A stretch of 64,000 nucleotides of DNA. It comes from Lineus longissimus. Lineage: Eukaryota; Nemertea; Pilidiophora; Heteronemertea; Lineidae. Below are positions 34,351-46,961 of the stretch, piece by piece (position 1 is the stretch's first letter; every line of letters starts with the position of its first letter). A program made the translations under genes and the position numbers. The notes under the pieces are model-generated. The model saw only the letters and a list, made by a program, of their open reading frames with translations, did not search any database and was not told the origin of the DNA. The DNA lies in assembly GCF_910592395.1 (NCBI RefSeq), contig NC_088308.1, positions 15,331,501 to 15,395,500 on the forward strand, read 5' to 3'.

Positions 34351-35000
34351 TTCATTCATCTTCATTATAGCAGCGACTACCGCCATTTTTAAATGGTGGC
34401 ATCTCTTCTATCGATCGGCCAATCAGCGGCACTGCTTGCAAAAAGTTGAGCCACCGCCAAATTTGAAATCGTCAAAATTCAGTCAATGTGCCTGCAGCGC
34501 CAACTGGCGGTGAAAACTATATTAATTCCATTAAAAGTAAAAAATGAAAAAATATTAAAAAATATTCAGCCACATTTGAAAACAATATTTGCTCTGTGGA
34601 CCGAGGTAAAAAGGGAAAGAAATCTAAACGCCAAATGACCTCATTCTCTTAATACAGGTCGGATCGCGCTGATTTTTCATTCATCTTCATTGTAGCAGCG
34701 ACTACCGCCATTTTTAAATGGTGGCATCTCTTCTATCGATCGGCCAATCAGCGGCACTGCTTGCAAAAAGTTGAGCCACCGCCAAATTTGAAATCGCCAA
34801 AATTCAGTCAATGTGCCTGCAGCGCCAACTGGCGGTGAAAACTATATTAATTCCATTAAAAGTAAAAAATGAAAAAATATTAAAAAATATTCAGCCACAT
34901 TTGAAAACAATATTTGCTCTGTGGACCGAGGTAAAAAGGGAAAGAAATCTAAATGCGAAATGACCTCATTCTCTTAATACAGGTTGGATCGCGCTGATTT
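34351..35000 (+). repeat. Tandem duplication of 325 bp
   Basis: TTCATTCATCTTCAT begins both units (34351 and 34676). The units are nearly identical through ATCGATCGGCCAATCAGCGG and up to GATCGCGCTGATTTTT. Copy A has one unit only, so the duplication is specific to copy B. Confidence 0.8.
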
Positions 35001-35259
35001 TTCGTGTTTTGAGTTCACCTTGGGCAACTCCTAATTTAGCACCGTCAACGAAGTGGCTAGGCCTTCCTAATCAGAAATGTCCAATTTTGTCCACAGATGG
35101 GTCCCTAGATGGATGGATGGATGGATGGATTGCAGGACGGACACCATTTGAACAGCTATTCTACTAGCTCCGCTGACTTTGTCAGCTGAGCTAAAAATGA
35201 AGAAAATGTAAGATAGAACTCAGAAAAGAAAAAAGGAAAAGATGAAAAATAAAAATATT

Positions 35260-35330
35260 TTTGGCTGTCCTTGACCGGGGTTTGAACTCACGACCTTTGG
35301 ATTGCCACAATACGAGGAAAAACCCACAAA
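35260..35330 (-). repeat. Possible tRNA-derived SINE fragment
   Basis: On the minus strand the segment reads CAATCCAAAGGTCGTGAGTT followed by CAAACCCCGGTCAAGGACA, resembling the T-arm and B-box end of a tRNA-derived SINE. I find no A-box and no full cloverleaf, so this is a fragment at best. Confidence 0.3.
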
Positions 35331-35339
35331 ACATGCAAT

Positions 35340-36426
35340 TTCGGCCATATTTGATTTCCGATCTGGCTGAAACTTGGCATACAAATAGTGGCTTCTTAGA
35401 TGCATCATTACACAAAATTAAAACCCTTTACATTGAACAACGACAAAACGTACCAAGAACGGTAAAGTTTTCAACTTTGACCTCTGTGAACTTGAAAGGT
35501 GGGTCAAATCAAAAACCCGTAAGATATGTGATGTATCCTTGCTGGGAGTACCTACCATGAAACTTTTATCAAAGACAAATCAGTAATAAGCGAGAAATCA
35601 CACTTTTTGAGTTTTGCGTTTGGGCCCCCTGGTGGCCAAGTCAATAATCAGACCGAACCAAAATTCAGTGTAAAAGGTCAACTGACCTAGGGGGTCATTT
35701 GTTCAAAGTTTCAAGTTCATAACTGTTGCGGTTGAGAAACGTGCCATAGTTACACTCAAACGGCAAATTTACGCCATTTGACCTCTGCGACCTTAAAAAG
35801 TAGGTCAAATCCGAAAAATCGTGCAACATCTGAGGTAACCTTGCTAGGGGTCCCTGCCATAAAAATTTCATCAAAAACAATTTGCTAATAAGCAGGCTAT
35901 TGCACTTCTTACTTTTTCTGTTTTGGCCCCCTGGTGGCAAAGTCAAGAATCAGATCAGGCTGAAATTCAGCACCAGAGGTTATCTGATATAGGGGGTTAT
36001 ATGTACCAAGTTTCAAGCTCATAGCTTTGGTGGTTGAGAAACGTGCCATAGTTACACTCAAACGGCCAATTCACGCCATTTGACCTCTGCGACCTTGAAA
36101 AGTAGATCAAATTAAAAACCCGTAAGATATATGATGTATCCTTGCTATGAGTACCTCGAAAACAAGTCACTAATAAGCGAGATATCACACTTTTTAGATA
36201 TCCACATTTGGCCCCCTGGTGGCCAAGTAGATCGGACAGAAATTTAGTGTCAGGGGTCATCTGACCTAGGGGGTCATGTGTACAAAGTTTTAAGTTCATA
36301 GGCCTAGCGGTTAAAAAACGTGCCACTGTTTTTGAACTAGGATACGACGGACGACGACGACGACGACGACGGACGACAACAGACGATGGACACTGCGGTA
36401 TCGTATAGACTCCCCTACGGTGAGCC
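35340..36426 (+). repeat. Array of about three ~301-bp monomers with H1-like end
   Basis: Cores at 35478, 35779 and 36081 are spaced 301 and 302 bp. Each is followed by GGCCCCCTGGTGGC-AAGTC and AGAAACGTGCCA blocks. The right end has a GACGACG microsatellite (about 36346-36377) and a degraded hairpin at 36408-36426 before AAAAAG. It is a diverged relative of H1 with the same unit length. Its left end is not clear. Confidence 0.65.
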
Positions 36427-39400
36427 AAAAAGACAACTCATTTTTAGGCATATTCGCGGCGCTCTGCAAAATAATAATATTCCAACGAGTGGAAACAATA
36501 TTCATCCCACTGTTGCTTACAAGCTCACAATCTTCATCTGCCATTGGCATGACTGGCAGTAACTTTTGCGATATGCCTCGTGAGCCCTGCCATTCCTGCT
36601 AATAATATGGACATTTTGTGCGCATAATTGTGAAAAAAAACGTTGATCACGCTATAGATGATTTGTCCGGTTGCTGGGCGGCTGTTTTAAATTTGTGTCA
36701 CAGTGTTGAGGTGATGCACAACGAGCCACGTGCCGTCGCTGATTGCCATGCTTACTAGGGATTACTCGTAAGTGCTACCACACGAGCGTCTCGTTGTGCA
36801 ATCCTTTCTTTAAAATACAAGCAGAATTAACTTTGTTGATACTGATTTGTTAAGACCAACACATTATATGGCCAACCGGAGGCTAATCCCTTGCTCGACA
36901 ACCAAAAATGGAACAAAATTAATCTGACAATCGTCATTTGTAACCACAAAGCAAAATGTATTTTGTTGACAAAGCATGGTTTGCCCAAAGACCTGTTTTC
37001 AGATAAGCCCTTGGGTCAACAAAAAGTTGGACCTGACAATATGGATTTATTAGGACCCCTCAGAGCGGACCAACTATATAAAGACTTTACATTGACTCCT
37101 CGATTTCTGCTAGGCAATATATATTACTGCAGCGTAGTATTGTCGCTAACACATGAGCAAATAGAAATGTGGTGGTCAGTGTGTGTGGACAGTGATCTTG
37201 CTTTTATCGCAAAATTTTAAATTGATCACAGATTTGGAAATATTTGAGCATCATCTCCACCTTTTAATAAAGTTGGTATGCTGGGAAATTGTGACGGCTT
37301 TTTAACTGCTTAGTTTATGAGTAAGTGAAACTTGAGAGAAGATTGACGCAAAATAATTTGTTGTAAAATTGGAAATAAAAGTCCTTGGATTATCAAAAGT
37401 CTGGTAAAATAATGATATAGCGAATTTGATAAAAGAATTGAAACCACCACAAGCAGTGCCTTCACAGTAACTTCACAGTGAAGGTTCTCGCCATCGCGCA
37501 GCGCGTTTTTAATGCATCGACCCGCGCAAAAACGATCGCTGCACGCAGGTTCTTTTAGTCGGGATTGACATAACTGGCTGCTATATCAGAGTGGAAATTG
37601 ACTAGGCACCTACAGCTTGGTAATAATGCCCTTTAAAATATCATTCGCCAATTGGTTGGCGCATTGCTGATGAACACTTTGGGACGCCTCAATCTGTTTT
37701 TTATAAGGCATTTCCAGCATGTATTTGGGCTTCAGAGAGATAATCACCAATGTATTAGCTGTTCATATGAATTGGTGTGAAGAGGGAATTACCTCTGTCT
37801 CCAAATGCTATACTCACTTTCTGTTTAATTGGGCGTGCATAAGTAGTCACTGGTCTAAAATGCTTTGCTGAATTTTCAGAAATCTCCTGCATTTGTCCGT
37901 CACCTGTTCAGAAAGCATTGAGTCCTCTGCCATATGTCTGCCATTTTGTTGAGTTGGCCTTGCTGTGCCTGCCACTAGCTCAATAAGAAGCACGTTATAC
38001 ATGTTAAAGTTTAAGATTATAATACAGGGATATCAATGGAATAGTTTCATGACAAACTAATTGTTTTTACAACAATACTATATGTTGTGATTACTGTTTA
38101 TATTGATACTCGTAGACTGTTGTATGACCGGAGGTGATGGAGGCAAGTCGATGCAACCTGCGATGACCGCCGCGAACGAGCAATTATCGTTGCAGCCGAT
38201 TTTAATCGCTCATATGTGGGGCACTTCCAAAGGGCATGCTGCCAGTTTGATACATTGCCCCTCCAGTGAGTCATGCCCAAAGTTTGATTTCTGTATAAAA
38301 TCGGCCTTTTAAGGGTTAAAGCCTCGATACGCAGGGTACTTTGCCTTTAGTACCCAATATCACTGAGGACCGGGTATTGCAAATGAAGCAAGTAGAATAA
38401 ATACATGAATTTGTGTGAAACCATCCATCCGGTTCAAACAAAAACCAGAAAAGGTTCAGGCCGACAAAAACTCCATCAAGTTCTGAAATTTTCACTTTAA
38501 AATACGCAAAAGAGAAGTGCCGTTAAGACTTAAAGTTGGGACTTTTTTTTCGTTTCAAAGTCATGATTTTCAGTTTTGGACATTTTTGTATTGGCCATGT
38601 TACCCCAGTCAGAGAAATACGAAATGAACCATTCGAATACTCTCAATAAACGGCCCACATCCCTTCTTTGGAATGGTGTCCCTAATTACTCCCCAGTTAC
38701 TTTGACAAATATGCTGTAAATCTTTCTCATAGTGTGACGTTTTGAAAGAAGCAGCCTAAGGGAATTTTTTTAACTGCACTATAAGACCAGGTTTATAGCA
38801 TAGCTTCATGCATGAACCAACGGTGATTTTAGGGCAGCATAAAAAAGTTGTCGGCTGCTTCCCAAGAACTGCCAATTCTTCTTTCTGATAGAAAAGTTCT
38901 CTCTGCCAGAGGCAGTCAATTCAAGTTTGACAATAATGCATGAGTGGCTAACACAAAAGTAGTAGACTGTGTGCATGTCATGAGCAGGTCCCAGCTGAAG
39001 AGTTGGATCGAAACGACGAAAAGGTGACTTTGATAATGTGAATGATCTTGAATATTCGAAACGTTAAGCTAGCTTCGCATTTAGGGCTGTGGGTTGAAAA
39101 ACAATCACACATCGTTGCAATTATTGATGGCTGACAACGTTTCTTGCCATTTTACGATAGGAACAGTAGTTTTTGAGATATTTGTTCTTGTTGAGTTTGA
39201 ACGCTTTATGGCCGAGTATGAAAGTCGATTATCCTAACGATAATGTTACTAAAACTATCCGTGTTGATATTCAATACACTTTAATTTAATTTAAGCTACT
39301 ACCGGATTTGATGTCACATTTTTGAACGCGACCTTCACAGTTAATCGTTTCTGCTAGAGCGAAGTACCGTTTTGGTTTTGTAAAATAAATTGTTGAAAAA

Positions 39401-40039
39401 CTATTGCTCGTAGGCCGAGTTCAGACAACTGCAAAACCACTCAAAAAAGAACAATAATGTACATAGTTATATTCAGCTAGACTTTAAGATACTGCCTTTT
39501 CATTAAATTTGAAATGCATAAAGCTAAGTCACTCCTTTCAACACGGCCACGGGTGGGTGTCGCCCCCCCCCCCCTCCATGAAAAACTATACGATATTGAA
39601 CACTGTGAGTTCTCAACATGGTATAGTCTAATCAACCACAAATTCATTCTGACTAATTTGACAGAGCCCGCCATTTTATTGATGTCAATATGTTATAGTT
39701 GAATAAGGTCTAGAAATGTTGTTTAGACTTATCAGAATGGCATCAATAACAGCGACATTGGTTTTTACATCGCAACTGACATCATAATATTATGTCAACA
39801 GTTACTTTTGTTATAATGATATTACCAGATGTTTCCTACCCAGCCTGGTGTGTAAATATGATAGAACCCATTGTTCATGTCTTGGAAGTCCTTTAGATAC
39901 AATTTCCATGAACATGACAAGATACTACTATTTACCTACATTAACAGTATGTTGAACGTCAATGTTTTGTAAACTAATTAGGGATCCTGACGACTGCCTC
40001 GCCTTGCAGCAGGAAAGTAATGTGCTAACGGATTATTCT
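36427..40039. other. Long non-coding stretch without recognised features
   Basis: A plus-strand frame at 36891-37220 (109 codons) has no recognisable motif and no splice or start context, and I do not call it a gene. A C12 run lies at about 39563. I recognise no element boundaries here. Part may be intergenic or intronic. Confidence 0.4.
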
Positions 40040-41420
40040 GGGGTGTACTAAAATTGGTCCTACTCTATGCTGTGACTGTCTCCTGTCAGTCATGTCAGCA
40101 CCTCAGCTCAAAAGACAACAAAGCTAGAGGTATATTTGACCGTGTCGCAGAAACTATCAGCAATAATCTCCAGCATTCATTCAACCTGTGCTATGCCAGT
40201 TGTGGTGTCACAATTCAGCATGGATGTAATAAGGATGCATGACGCAGCGTAACTGCTGATCCATGGCCATCCCAACAAATATACTCTGTCCTTTTGATAG
40301 TCTCCCCGGTTTGTGACTGTATAGCAGGACAAATTTCCGCATGCGCCATGTTGTGACTGTCACATCTAAGTATTTACTTAACAGGCCACGGATGGATGTG
40401 ACTGTTTCCCTGGGACAATCAACAATTGTTTTAACTACGCGATTCCTACGTTAAAGCTGTGACTGTAATGACAGTCTTGTTTCAGTCTCCCAACACCATA
40501 ACTCAAATATGAAAAACAAGATGTGATAGTCCCATCCTCCACGTTATGCTTTGGCACTCTGGTCACGGTCTCCACAGAATAGAAATAACAGTGTTTGTCT
40601 TCACATGAACAATCAACAACTATAATTACCAATTAGACCTGCGATATGCTGAGAAGTCTCCTATTATTCTCACATCTCAGCCAACATGGATATTCTCACG
40701 CATTTTGACCTGTGCTATAATGCGACAGCCTATTTTAAGTGTCACATCTCAACAAGCATGTAAAGACGACAGGGTCTGACTGTCTGTCCACGGACATGAC
40801 AGAATCATTCAACTATATTCCACTACATTTAGGCGTGTTAGATGTGCGATATGCTGCGACATCTTGCATTAGTGTCATATCTTAACATACCCGGTTAGAC
40901 GGTGATGTGACTATATTTCCAGGAAAAATCAGTGATTAGTCCAGCACCGTATGGCCTGCGTTATTATCTGATAGTCACCTACTGTTTCACCTCAACCGAC
41001 TCGGAAAGACGGTACGTGTCTCTCTAGGAACAATCTACAATTTATTCCAACTCTTTAGGTCATCGTTATGCTGCGATAGTCTCTTATTATTGTAACATCT
41101 CAACATACATGGAAAGACGGGATGTGTCTTTCTCTACTAGCAGGAACAATCATATCTGACTTTTAGGCCTGCGTTATGTTGCGACAGTCTCCCATTAGTC
41201 ATGTAAGTGTCACACCTAAACAGACAAGGAAGAACAGGATAGTGAATGTCTCTCCAGGAATTGCAATTTATTCCCAAAAAGATGTGGCTGTATCTCTAGA
41301 AACAATCAAACATAATCCTTACCACCTGGTCCAAAGTTATGTTGCGACTGTCTAACACATGTCCAGCAACTCAACAGGTAAAGACAAAGGGGACGCGCCT
41401 GTCATGCTGTAAACAGTCAG
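40040..41420 (+). repeat. Degenerate ~110-bp satellite-like array
   Basis: The phrase GTTATGCTGCGACAGTCTCC, in changed forms, recurs near 40067, 40350, 40453, 40645, 40720, 40848, 40955, 41068, 41171 and 41337. It is often followed by ATTAGTGTCACATCTCAACA, then GGAAAGACGGGATGTG and CCAGGAACAATCAACAATT. Spacing is mostly about 100-120 bp. Units are strongly diverged, so the array is old. Confidence 0.6.
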
Positions 41421-43239
41421 AAATATTTCAAGGTCAATTTATGATGTGACTAATAGTGGCATACACAGTCTCGAATTTTGTAATTAGTTACTATTGTTCC
41501 CCGGGAGGTTATTTTGAATCTATTCATGTGACCCTGTTCGGTATCATTGTTCTTTGCAGTAGGTTGACTTTGGTGAGAATTAGTTTGGTTCAAGACAAGT
41601 GTCTTGTGGAAAAAACACACCACTAAATTCTTCAGACGACGGACAAATTCAGGAGATCGCTAAAGACTCATCACAGAGCAGAGCGACTGCTTATGCATGA
41701 CAAATTCATGAACACAGATTGAGTATTGCGCTTGGTGACGGCGATTTTTGCCTCATTACAATGAACGGTAAACATCAAGTAAGATGGAAAGTTATACAGT
41801 GCGTATCAAAAAAGGGTAATCCGAGATCAGAGAGTTGATATGCCAAGGTTACTGATTTTGACAACATTCATTTGGTTTACCATTTGACAGGAGCCAATCA
41901 CATTTCTATCATCACTTCTGTTACACATTGACCGATTACAGTGTTATTGAAAAATGATCCGATCAATTGCACTTTTTCCAAGTCATTGGAAACGCTTAAA
42001 CACAGATTGGCACATTTTCTGTTTTCACATCATGGTTTTTCTTCTAGTTGTCTTTTGTATAGAAACATTTAAATATGGGGGAAAAACACACAGGAATGAT
42101 GTTTCACTGGCTTAAGCATCCACTTTCGGGAACTTAGATCCTCGAAAGTTCATATTTTACTAAAAGAAAAAGTGGAAAGTAAGGTGTATGTAACCCTTGC
42201 AAGTTTATTGTTGGTCAAATAAAAAAGAAAACCTGTTTTGATTGAGGGACGAATGTATTTTTAGCTCAAAAGAAACATTTCTAGAGACACACATTAAAGG
42301 ATTACCTGACATTAGGAAGTTGTGGTCATTCAGTGTTGTTCGTATAAGTCTTATTATGTTGAATGATCCAAAAAAGAAATTAGTAGTTTGGTGTAATAAT
42401 CTGATGTGGTATATTGCGAGATAATCACCGATGAATAAAGGTCTTTGACAGTAATGGCTAAATGATAATGTGATTGACAGCTATTTTGCCGTTTTGTTAC
42501 CTAATGCACCACCCGAGTAGCAAATATCATGAACCATTTATTGATACTGCGATTTTATTTACATATGTATAAAAAGGTGATGGCATCCGGTGGTTTTAAG
42601 ATTTTGTCTGTTCAGAGGCTGCAGTAATGACAGACTGACGTTTTTACTGTTAATTATTTTTGAAGCACAGCGCTACTAATATAAAACGCGCTACTAATAC
42701 AAAACGCTATGTCGACGCGCCAGTCTATCTCCGCCTTGCGAACGTGAAGCGCGGAAAAAAAGTGTACAATACACTGACACGAGGAATCGCTCTGATGCGA
42801 ACTTGGCTAAACTCGATTCACACTGATAGCGACCGTCAACGGTGTGATATGGACGCACTCGTACCATGCATTGCGGATCGGGTAAAATTCTGAAATAACA
42901 ATTCTTTGTTTATAACACACTTAATGAGGTTAATGTTTATTTCTTAATGCTTATTTGGAATCATCAAAGGCCAACGCATTAAATAAACGCATCGATTGTC
43001 ATCAACATAATTATGATAGGGGAAGAGCCTGCCCGGGAAGGACACTCAATAAATGAATTGCCCCTAGTTCGCATAGATGACTTTTTACAAAAGATAGGTA
43101 CGGCATATCTTATCCGCCTCGTATGTTTCATTGTGGAACTGACAACTATCATAAATATTGAGCACGCTGATCATAATGGTCAGACTTATCGCACTCCCTG
43201 CAAACCAACATGTAAATAACCTTTTAATAGATTATACTG
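41421..43239. other. Non-coding sequence without recognised features
   Basis: Short open frames at 42242-42424, 42660-42893 and 43013-43219 have no recognisable motifs. Confidence 0.4.
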
Positions 43240-43435
43240 TCGAAAGGTATCGAAAAACTGACAAAAGGTCTCGGAATTCAAGAACTCGAGACTTTACGAG
43301 GGGCATCGCCACTGAGCGTGTAATCCGATTAGGCGTCCCTGCACTTTACGAGTGATTTACGAGAGATTTCGTGACCGATGCAGATTTCGAGAGTTTTCGA
43401 GAGAAAAACGAGAGTTGGTGTTCGCAGTGTTAATA
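43240..43435 (-). repeat. TCG-rich element, right-end copy
   Basis: Rich in TCGAAA, CTCGAGAC and CGAGAG motifs. Its reverse complement from 43435 matches the start of the TCG-rich element at 28505-28600 (CAACTCTCGTTTTTCT, CTGCATCGGTC, CGAAAT). Confidence 0.5.
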
Positions 43436-43934
43436 AGTGAGGTTTTAATCCCAGGCTTAATCAAATCACACCTATATTAATCTGCATGCTTATAATGCAC
43501 TCAATAAACAAAGTGTTCTGGTATGCCTCACTTTCACCCACACGAAATGTTGCACTAAACATGCTAAGTAACTAACTAATAATTCATGGTTTTCTGAACA
43601 CAGTAAGTTTGCATTTTATCGGTCTTTTCCCAAGTCAGGCCAAACCTCATTATAAACACATCAACAAAAGTAATGTGAACATTATATAAATATTGCCCTA
43701 AACGTCGGGTAACATGCCGAATGTCGCCCCGCCGGGATGCAATGTCTCCCTTGCATACCTCCTACGAAAAGTCATTGCTTATTTTAAGAATATGCCTACA
43801 CTTATTCTGGTAATAGAAACATCAGGTGTGGCGGGCACACTAGTTTCACCATCATCCAGGAGATGGCACGTCAGTTGATATTGGCTATTTACGTAGATAT
43901 GCCGATGTCGGAGAAAACACTAGTCGCGGCACAT

Positions 43935-44905
43935 ATCAATCAATCAATCAATCAATGTTGGCATTTCTAAAGTGCTCCAATTACTCAGCGAGTGGGCATT
44001 CTGGAGCACTTTTTTCCTAAAGGTTTGGATCTGTCGTAGCCGATAAAGACCATAGCAGCCCTTGGCACACACTTTGTTTATGTGTGTCTCCATGGACATG
44101 TTGCAATCAAACCTTGCACCGAGATTGCTGACACATTGGATTGGTTGGATATCTGTCCCTCCAACCTTTATTGATGCAATGCTCACCTTTGCAAGCTGCT
44201 GCTGCGTGCCAAATATGGCAAACTCAGTTTTAGTGACATTAATCATGAGTTCATTTTCAATATACCATGCTCTAACTCTAACTATGCATCGCTCAATGGC
44301 TTCCACTGCTTCAGTCTGGCATGCAAGTGGCATTGGTTTAAAGGCAAGGTACAACTGATTGTCATCTGAGAAACTGTGGGCAGAGGGTAGATATTTTGAG
44401 ATGAGGCTGTACAATCTTGAAACGTAAAAGAGAAAAAGCACAGAGCCCAGACAGCTTACCTGTGGCAAGCTACATCTAAGTGTAAAGTCCTCCAACTCCT
44501 TCCCCTCCAGAACCACGCGTTGCCTTCAGTCTCTCAGGTAACAACTTAGCCAGCTCAGGGCACTATCACCCGCCCCAAAGTCAATGCTCAAAGCCTCCAG
44601 AAGCCTAGAAGTGTCACAGCATCACCAAGAACAAAACTTCTTGTTTATCCATGCTGATGAGAATATCATTTTGAACTTTGACTGAGAAGTTTCAGGTGGG
44701 TGGTTCTTTTGAGGTAGATTGCACCACATGCAGTGGAGCAAATGACTCACTATGTGCAACAAGTTGTTGGACCACAGCCCTCTCCACTACTTTTAAGATA
44801 AAGCTCAGATTACTAACAATCCTAAACTTCGAGAAGACCAGATCAAGTCCTGGCTTCTTAAGAATTGGTGTGAAAAGAGCTGTCAACTTATAAGCGATCA
44901 AAACT
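43935..44905 (-). pseudogene. CR1/L2-group LINE reverse transcriptase remnant
   Basis: Two minus-strand pieces are visible. 44692-44901 encodes an N-terminal RT segment (ILKKPGLD, then SNLSFILKVVERAV). 43944-44516 encodes the middle of the RT, with SLPQVSCLGSVLF in place of the usual GVPQGSVLGPLLF and the catalytic motif FSDDNQLY in place of YADDTQLY. The region after RQIQTF is deleted, and the frame runs directly into the 3' end, GGAGCACTTTAGAAATGCCA, then a short ATTG tail (about 43938-43957). The tail type and the ADD motif context fit CR1/L2 LINEs, which reverse transcribe their own RNA at a nicked target. This copy is dead. Confidence 0.75.
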
Positions 44906-45954
44906 CTACAGAAAATCTTGTGATATCCGTGTGTATTTGGCAGTATCGAATGATTGTCAATTTTGCCACAAGAAATGACACATTCTTGGCATACTATATA
45001 CTAAACAAGTATAGCGTTGAATGTCCCCAATCGCTGTTGGGTGTTTTTTGAAAAATGTGTAGTTTGAATACGTGTGGTGTTGTTGGCTGTCATTGACTGA
45101 AGTTTATGGTTCAGTTGGGTGTCCCATTTTAGGGATTTCAATCATTTCAGTCTGAAATTCAGGCAGGAAATTTGGGGGAGGAGTTGTAAGGTCTAATCCT
45201 TGGTAGCGTTCCTTCCATCGGGAGGGGGTCATTTTGAAAATGTGGAAGAGGCATGCTCAGTTTTAAAAAGTAAATGGTGTGGCAGTGGAGGGAGGTTTTA
45301 TACAGTCTGTATAAAACCTCTCTGGGCAGTCTAACTTGAGACTGTGTCAGACTGACTGTGTCAATGGATGTTCAAACATGAAATGGTCACAATCAGACAT
45401 TAGGACATGTTCTGACTATGGGCCTCTAAAGTGGACTCCTGTACATTTTTGTAATTAAATTATGTATGGGGGGGGGGGGGGGTCTAAAAATCCTAATTTT
45501 GATGTGTACATACCAAATGGATGGTTGCTATGCCATCTGTAATTAAAGCTGAACTTAAGGAAAAAAAACAGCAGATGTGATAGAGTACCAGAATTTGTGG
45601 CGTCATTGTCTTTAACGATGCGCAGGATATTGGAAGAGACTCACTGTGTCTATGGATTGAAAGGACTCAAAAGTCTCTGGTATGATTCCATCTATGAAAT
45701 TTCATTTAAATCGGGTTGTCTGATTCTCCAATGCATTTGATAAGGGAAAATTGTGAACTTGTCACCTGCGACTATAGATAGAACATGCATATTGTGAATC
45801 TGATTTAAAAAGTTTGGAGAGAAAAAAAATCAGAAAAAAAAGTAACCAAAGAAAAAAATGGCTGTTATACCAATGAAATTTGTCAACCGGAATGAATGTA
45901 CATCAATACACTGCTACACATGATTTACTCATCAAATCAGCATGAAGCGTGGTA
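44906..45954. other. Non-coding sequence with a G14 run
   Basis: An uninterrupted run of about 14 G lies at 45468-45481. A duplicated TATACAGTCTGTATA palindromic stretch lies at about 45300-45316. I see no gene. Confidence 0.4.
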
Positions 45955-46961
45955 AGGCTACTGGTAACGATGATGCACTGCACTGCACTGGTTTTTCGGC
46001 CCTTGGTAGCCAAGTCGAGAATCGAACTCGGCCGATTCAGTAATGTGACACACCAAATTTCAAGCCAAAATAATTTGTCGTTCAGAAGTTACAGAACGGA
46101 AGGGAAACGTGCGAATTTTCATGATTTTCAGGAAGAGCCCCCTATAGGGCAGAAAAATGAATGTAACTAAAAACTCGAGAGATATATCGTGTACCTTTGT
46201 TAGCCTAGTCTACCATAAAGATTTGGTAAAGATCGGAGAAATATTAAGCGAGTTCTAACACTTTATGTGTTTTTGGTTTTGGACCCCTGGTGGCCAAATC
46301 AAGAATGAAACTCGACCGATTTTTTGATGCGGCACACCTTTGGCCCACACTCTATCAGCACACCAAATTTCAATCCAAAATATTTTGTCGTTCAGAAGTC
46401 ACAGAGCGGAAGGGAATTTTCATGATTTTCAGGAAGCGCCCCCCCTATAGGGCAGAAAAATGAATGAAACAAAAAACCTGGGTGATATATCGTGTATCTA
46501 TGTTAGCTTAGTCTACCATAAAAATATCGTACATATCGGACGAATATTAAGGGAGTTCTAACACTATGTGTTTTTTGTTTTGGCCCCTGGTGGCCAAATA
46601 AAGAATCAAACTCAGCCGATTTTTCAACACGACACACCTTTGTCCTGCTCTCTATCAGCACACCAAATTTCAATTCAAAATATTTTGTCGTTCAGAAGAG
46701 CGGAAGGGAAACGCGCGTCCGGCGAGCAGCGAGCGATGAGCCGCGAGCGCCGAGCAGCGCAATATTTTACCCCCTACTGGCCAGGCCGGGAATCTGACCG
46801 GGATAATTTTTAGTGGGACACATCTTCAGATGTCCTTCACTCCTTCCACCAAATATCGATTAAATTGCTTGAGTCGTTTAGAAGCTGTAGGGTTGAAACG
46901 AGCACAAAGTTGGTGCCATGTACTAATACCATGTCCCCCTACACAAGTATCGGGGGACAAA
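45955..46961 (+). repeat. Tandem ~290-300-bp monomers ending in a hairpin
   Basis: Units start near 46005, 46289 and 46589 with TGGTGGCCAA-TCAAGAATC, then CACCAAATTTCAA, TTTGTCGTTCAGAAG, AGCCCCCTATAGGGCAGAA and GTCTACCATAAA. The right end has a hairpin, TGTCCCCC-(12 bases)-GGGGGACA near 46929-46957, followed by AAAAA. The same kind of unit length occurs in H1, but the sequence differs. Confidence 0.6.

Larger units (their letters stand above)
31567..35192 (+). repeat. Long repeat, copy B (with insertions)
   Basis: Sister copy of 15440-17025. It carries the H1 element at 32262-33391, about 560 bp absent from copy A (33435-33994), and an internal 325-bp tandem duplication (34351-34675 and 34676-35000). 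It ends with a GATGG microsatellite (about 35108-35130) and the hairpin AGCTCCGCTGAC/GTCAGCTGAGCT (35166-35192) before AAAAA. No coding capacity is supported. Confidence 0.7.

Noticed and set aside
36891-37220. 109-codon frame
   Set aside because: No recognisable motif, no splice sites and no support from a sister copy.
45468-45481. G14 run and several C runs (21120, 39563, 61290) as regulatory G-quadruplex sites
   Set aside because: Uninterrupted homopolymers of this kind are common slippage products. No gene or promoter lies next to them.
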